A DNA stretch of 9,354 nt from DASRDZ01 sp035569495. GTDB taxonomy: Bacteria; Chloroflexota; Dormibacteria; Aeolococcales; Aeolococcaceae. The notes beneath the pieces are model-generated. The model did no database searches, was not told the DNA's origin, and saw only the letters and a program-made list of their open reading frames with translations. The stretch is taken from NCBI GenBank assembly GCA_035569495.1, contig DATMMX010000043.1, positions 1 through 9,354 of the forward strand, given 5' to 3'. Both the position numbers and the translations under genes were made by a program. Positions 7,359 to 9,354 of this stretch are shown in pieces; the stretch's first letter is position 1; each line of letters opens with the position of its first letter.

Positions 7359-7874
7359 ATGGCGGTCCTGCTGCTCAATGCCTCGATGCAGCCGCTGAAC
7401 GTGATCAGCCGGCGCCGCCTCATCGTGCTCCTGAGCAAGCAGCGGGTTGCCTTCCTCAGTGAGGAGGCGGAGCTCGAAGCGGCCGCCGCCCTGGCCGGTC
7501 GCCGCCTGCCCGAGGGGGTGGTGATGGTGCGGCTGCTGCGCACCATCCACGTCCCCCGCCGCATGCTCCGGCCCAACCGTCGCAACCTGCTGCTGCGCGA
7601 CGACCACTCCTGTCAGTACTGCGGGTTCGTCGGGCCGGCCTCGGAGCTGACCATCGACCACGTCGTGCCGGTGTCGCGCGGAGGGGCGCCGAGCACCTGG
7701 GAGAACCAGGTGGTGGCGTGCAAGAAGTGCAACTGGAGGAAGGCGAACCGGACGCCGGAGGAGGTGGGGTTGAAGCTGCGGCGGGCCGCCAAGCCGTTGA
7801 CCCACGAGTACGCGCACATCCTGTTCCTGCGGTATCCGGAGTTGAAGGTGGCGTACGAGGCGCTGGTCGCCTAA
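7359..7874 (+). CDS. HNH endonuclease family protein
   Basis: A 171-residue protein. The N-terminal half (LLLNASMQPLNVISRRR, then LLSKQRVAFLSE) is the conserved lead-in seen in a widespread family of stand-alone HNH proteins, often labelled McrA-like. The HNH domain has two zinc-binding pairs, Cys85-x-x-Cys88 and Cys121-x-x-Cys124, with catalytic His101 in IDHVVP, Asn116 in WENQVVAC, and the CNWRKANRTP tail (124-133). All core residues are present, so nuclease activity is plausible; the target and cellular role are unknown for this family. No methyltransferase or specificity gene is nearby, so restriction is not supported. It has its own -10 element close to the ATG and its stop codon overlaps that of the opposing gene by 4 nt. 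The longer open frame upstream (from 6465) is a shadow of ligD and the zinc-ribbon gene. Confidence 0.9.
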   Translation: MAVLLLNASMQPLNVISRRRLIVLLSKQRVAFLSEEAELEAAAALAGRRLPEGVVMVRLLRTIHVPRRMLRPNRRNLLLRDDHSCQYCGFVGPASELTIDHVVPVSRGGAPSTWENQVVACKKCNWRKANRTPEEVGLKLRRAAKPLTHEYAHILFLRYPELKVAYEALVA

Positions 7875-8773
7875 GCGCCGCGGCGGGTGCGTTCCGACAG
7901 CCGGTGCAGCAGGGCGTCCCGGTTGGCGATGCGAGCGAGCATGAGCGCCTCCTCGACTCCCGGCATGGCCCGCAGTGGAGCGCGTTCGACCGCGGCGGCG
8001 AACACCGCCTCGACCCCGTCGAGGTGAGCGCCCAGCAGTGAGAGCAGCACCGCGCGCATCAGGTCGGGATCGGACACCCCGGAGCCGAGCGCATCCGCAA
8101 ACCCAGGCAGCAGCTCCCCGCGCCGCCCCTCGACGATCAGGTCGGTGATCCCCAGCACGGCATCGGCGAAGCGGTCGCCGACCATCTCGGCCGCGATCTC
8201 CCAGAAGGCGGCCGCGGGAACCTCGGCGGACATCTCCTGCAGCGCCGCCATCTTCAGCGGGATCTCGTCGCGCAGCGAGGTTCGGCAGGCGAGCCAGAGG
8301 GCGGTGTCGTCACCCGCCGCACCCAGCACCGCAAGCGCGGTCCGCGCGGGCTCGCCCGACAGCGAGCGCGGCCCGCTGACCAGCCGCGCCGCGACGAAGC
8401 GTGCCTCCTGCGGCTCCAGCGGCCGCATCGCCGCCAGCGCCAGACCCCGCAGCACGCAGGCCGGATCGCCCCGAGGCGTCTCGACGTACAGCGCCGACGC
8501 CGCGCGATAGAACGGCAGCGCCCGCCGCTCCGGCTCGCGCGCCAGCAGCCGCACGCACGACTCCAGGATGTCGGTGTGGCGCCGCTCCCCGAGCGCACCT
8601 GCCAGCATCGCTTCGCCCAACGCCAGCACGGCATCGCGGACCTCGCCATCCACGCCGGAGAGCAGCGCCAGAGCATCGAGCGCCGGCACCACCCGCGAGC
8701 GGTCCACCTTGCCCGACTCGCACGCGGCCGTCAGCGCCTGAAGCGCGGCAGAACGGTTCCACGTCGTCGGCAT
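7871..8773 (-). CDS. Hypothetical all-helical (HEAT-like) protein
   Basis: A 300-residue protein I do not recognise. It is Ala/Leu/Arg-rich and made of successive amphipathic helices, for example 45-59 (EVRDAVLALGEAMLA), 144-153, 186-198 and 237-249. The pattern resembles HEAT or armadillo-type repeats, but no regular repeat unit is evident. No signal peptide or membrane helix is seen. ATG 8773 (MPTTWNRSAAL) is chosen because the sequence becomes helical right after it; in-frame GTG codons at 8794 and 8803 are alternatives, and no Shine-Dalgarno supports any of them. The frame stays open upstream to 9352, but that part is antisense to ku. The gene is divergent from ku (132 nt between starts) and converges on the HNH gene with overlapping stops. 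A scaffold or protein-binding role is only a guess from the fold. Confidence 0.72.
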   Translation of the reverse strand: MPTTWNRSAALQALTAACESGKVDRSRVVPALDALALLSGVDGEVRDAVLALGEAMLAGALGERRHTDILESCVRLLAREPERRALPFYRAASALYVETPRGDPACVLRGLALAAMRPLEPQEARFVAARLVSGPRSLSGEPARTALAVLGAAGDDTALWLACRTSLRDEIPLKMAALQEMSAEVPAAAFWEIAAEMVGDRFADAVLGITDLIVEGRRGELLPGFADALGSGVSDPDLMRAVLLSLLGAHLDGVEAVFAAAVERAPLRAMPGVEEALMLARIANRDALLHRLSERTRRGA

Positions 8774-8834
8774 CGGCGGCGCCGAGTCTGCCACCGCGCG
8801 CACGTTGCGGACGACTCCGGCCGAAACAAACGGG

Positions 8835-8864
8835 TGTTCGTCGCAAGATTGCAACGGGCGAACA
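8835..8864. repeat. Imperfect dyad upstream of ku
   Basis: TGTTCG (8835-8840) and CGAACA (8859-8864) are perfect inverted repeats 18 bases apart. Inside them GCAA (8843-8846) and TTGC (8849-8852) form a second inverted pair. The dyad ends 5 bases before the proposed ku -35 and lies between the divergent genes. It is a candidate operator. The half-sites are GTTCG...CGAAC, the reverse order of the Gram-positive LexA box (CGAAC-N4-GTTCG), so it is not a standard SOS site. Confidence 0.35.
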
Positions 8865-8869
8865 GATGG

Positions 8870-8898
8870 TTCACTCGCGGAGGGCGCGCGCCTATACT
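8870..8898 (+). promoter_or_regulatory. Promoter of ku (leaderless start)
   Basis: TTCACT (8870-8875, 4 of 6 to TTGACA), a 17-base spacer and TATACT (8893-8898, 5 of 6). The -10 ends 7 bases before the ATG at 8906, so the transcript should begin at or beside the start codon. There is no Shine-Dalgarno. Confidence 0.65.
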
Positions 8899-8905
8899 CG
8901 GCCAC

Positions 8906-9354
8906 ATGCCCCGATCGATGTGGCGCGGCGCCATCAGCTTCGGCATGGTCGCCATCCCGGTGCGGATGTACGTGGCCACCGAGTCGAAGAGCGTGTCGTT
9001 CCGCCTGCTCTGTCCCAACGACCACACCCCGATCAAGAACAAGCGGTGGTGCGAGGTCGAGCAGAAGGAGGTGGGCTGGAACGAGGTGGTGCGCGGCTAC
9101 GAGGTCTCGCCCGGCGAGTACGTGGTCATCGACGACAAGGACCTCGACAACCTGCCCCTGCCCAGCTCGCACACCATCGACATCCTCGAATTCGTGCCCG
9201 ACGTGGAGATCGACGCCGGGCTCTACGTCAAGGGCGCGTACTACCTGGAGCCGGAGTCGGTCGGCGTCAAGCCGTACTACCTGCTCAAGAAGGCGCTCGA
9301 AGAGGCGGGCAAGGTGGCCATCGGCAAGATCGCCCTGCGCGACCGCGAGCACCT
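8906..9354 (+). CDS. ku: Ku protein, bacterial NHEJ (partial, C-terminus off the window)
   Basis: Homodimeric ring protein that binds double-strand ends and recruits LigD. The window holds 149 codons; bacterial Ku is usually about 260-300 residues, so roughly the N-terminal half is seen. Diagnostic segments are MPRSMWRGAISFGMVAIPVR at the N-terminus, the RWCEVEQKEV stretch, VVRGYEVSPGEYVVI, the IDILEFV beta-bridge segment, and YVKGAYYLEPE followed by PYYLLKKALEE. These match the start of the beta-barrel core. The start is the ATG beside the -10 element. ligD lies upstream on the same strand, but three genes intervene, one of them on the opposite strand, so ku is transcribed from its own promoter. 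Confidence 0.95.
   Translation, partial: MPRSMWRGAISFGMVAIPVRMYVATESKSVSFRLLCPNDHTPIKNKRWCEVEQKEVGWNEVVRGYEVSPGEYVVIDDKDLDNLPLPSSHTIDILEFVPDVEIDAGLYVKGAYYLEPESVGVKPYYLLKKALEEAGKVAIGKIALRDREH

Noticed and set aside
7359..7874. HNH gene as part of a restriction-modification system
   Set aside because: No methyltransferase, specificity subunit or transposon hallmark is present in the window.
8835..8864. LexA SOS box upstream of ku
   Set aside because: The half-sites are in inverted order (GTTCG then CGAAC) and 18 bases apart instead of CGAAC-N4-GTTCG.
8774..9352. N-terminal extension of the leftward helical-protein frame across ku
   Set aside because: This part is antisense to the ku coding sequence and its translation shows no structure; the ATG at 8773 is preferred.

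Overview
The window is very GC-rich, densely coded bacterial chromosome, with long antisense shadow frames opposite most genes. GyrB, Ku and LigD together with several promoters that sit almost on top of the start codon suggest a high-GC Terrabacteria lineage (Chloroflexota, Dormibacterota or Actinomycetota-like). That placement is an inference from style and is not secure.

Left part (1-3391). A gyrB gene runs leftward off the window edge; its C-terminus is missing. Its reading frame has no ATG, GTG or TTG between the last in-frame stop and the conserved N-terminal ATPase motif, so it probably starts at a CTG that has a good ribosome site. Divergent from it is a gene for a ferritin-like/VIT1 fusion (MbfA-type membrane iron transporter). 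This converges on a YggT-family membrane protein gene, with a terminator hairpin between them.

Central and right part (3923-9354). This is a non-homologous end-joining (NHEJ) neighbourhood. A three-domain ligD (phosphoesterase, ligase, polymerase, in the Pseudomonas order) is followed 6 nt later by a small zinc-ribbon membrane protein, then by an HNH endonuclease gene with its own -10 element. The HNH gene converges on a leftward gene for an unrecognised all-helical protein; the two stop codons overlap by 4 nt. A rightward ku gene, cut by the window end, follows. Ku would hold and bridge broken DNA ends, and LigD would trim, fill and seal them. The three genes between ligD and ku have no established role in this pathway.

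Regulation visible in the sequence: ligD and ku, and less exactly the HNH gene, have -10 hexamers 6-9 nt upstream of ATG with no Shine-Dalgarno, pointing to leaderless mRNAs. An imperfect dyad lies just upstream of the ku promoter. No tRNA, rRNA, insertion sequence or CRISPR array was seen. No wholly new system is demonstrated. The best leads are the CTG start of gyrB, the His-to-Gln change in the LigD polymerase motif, and the unknown genes inside the NHEJ island.
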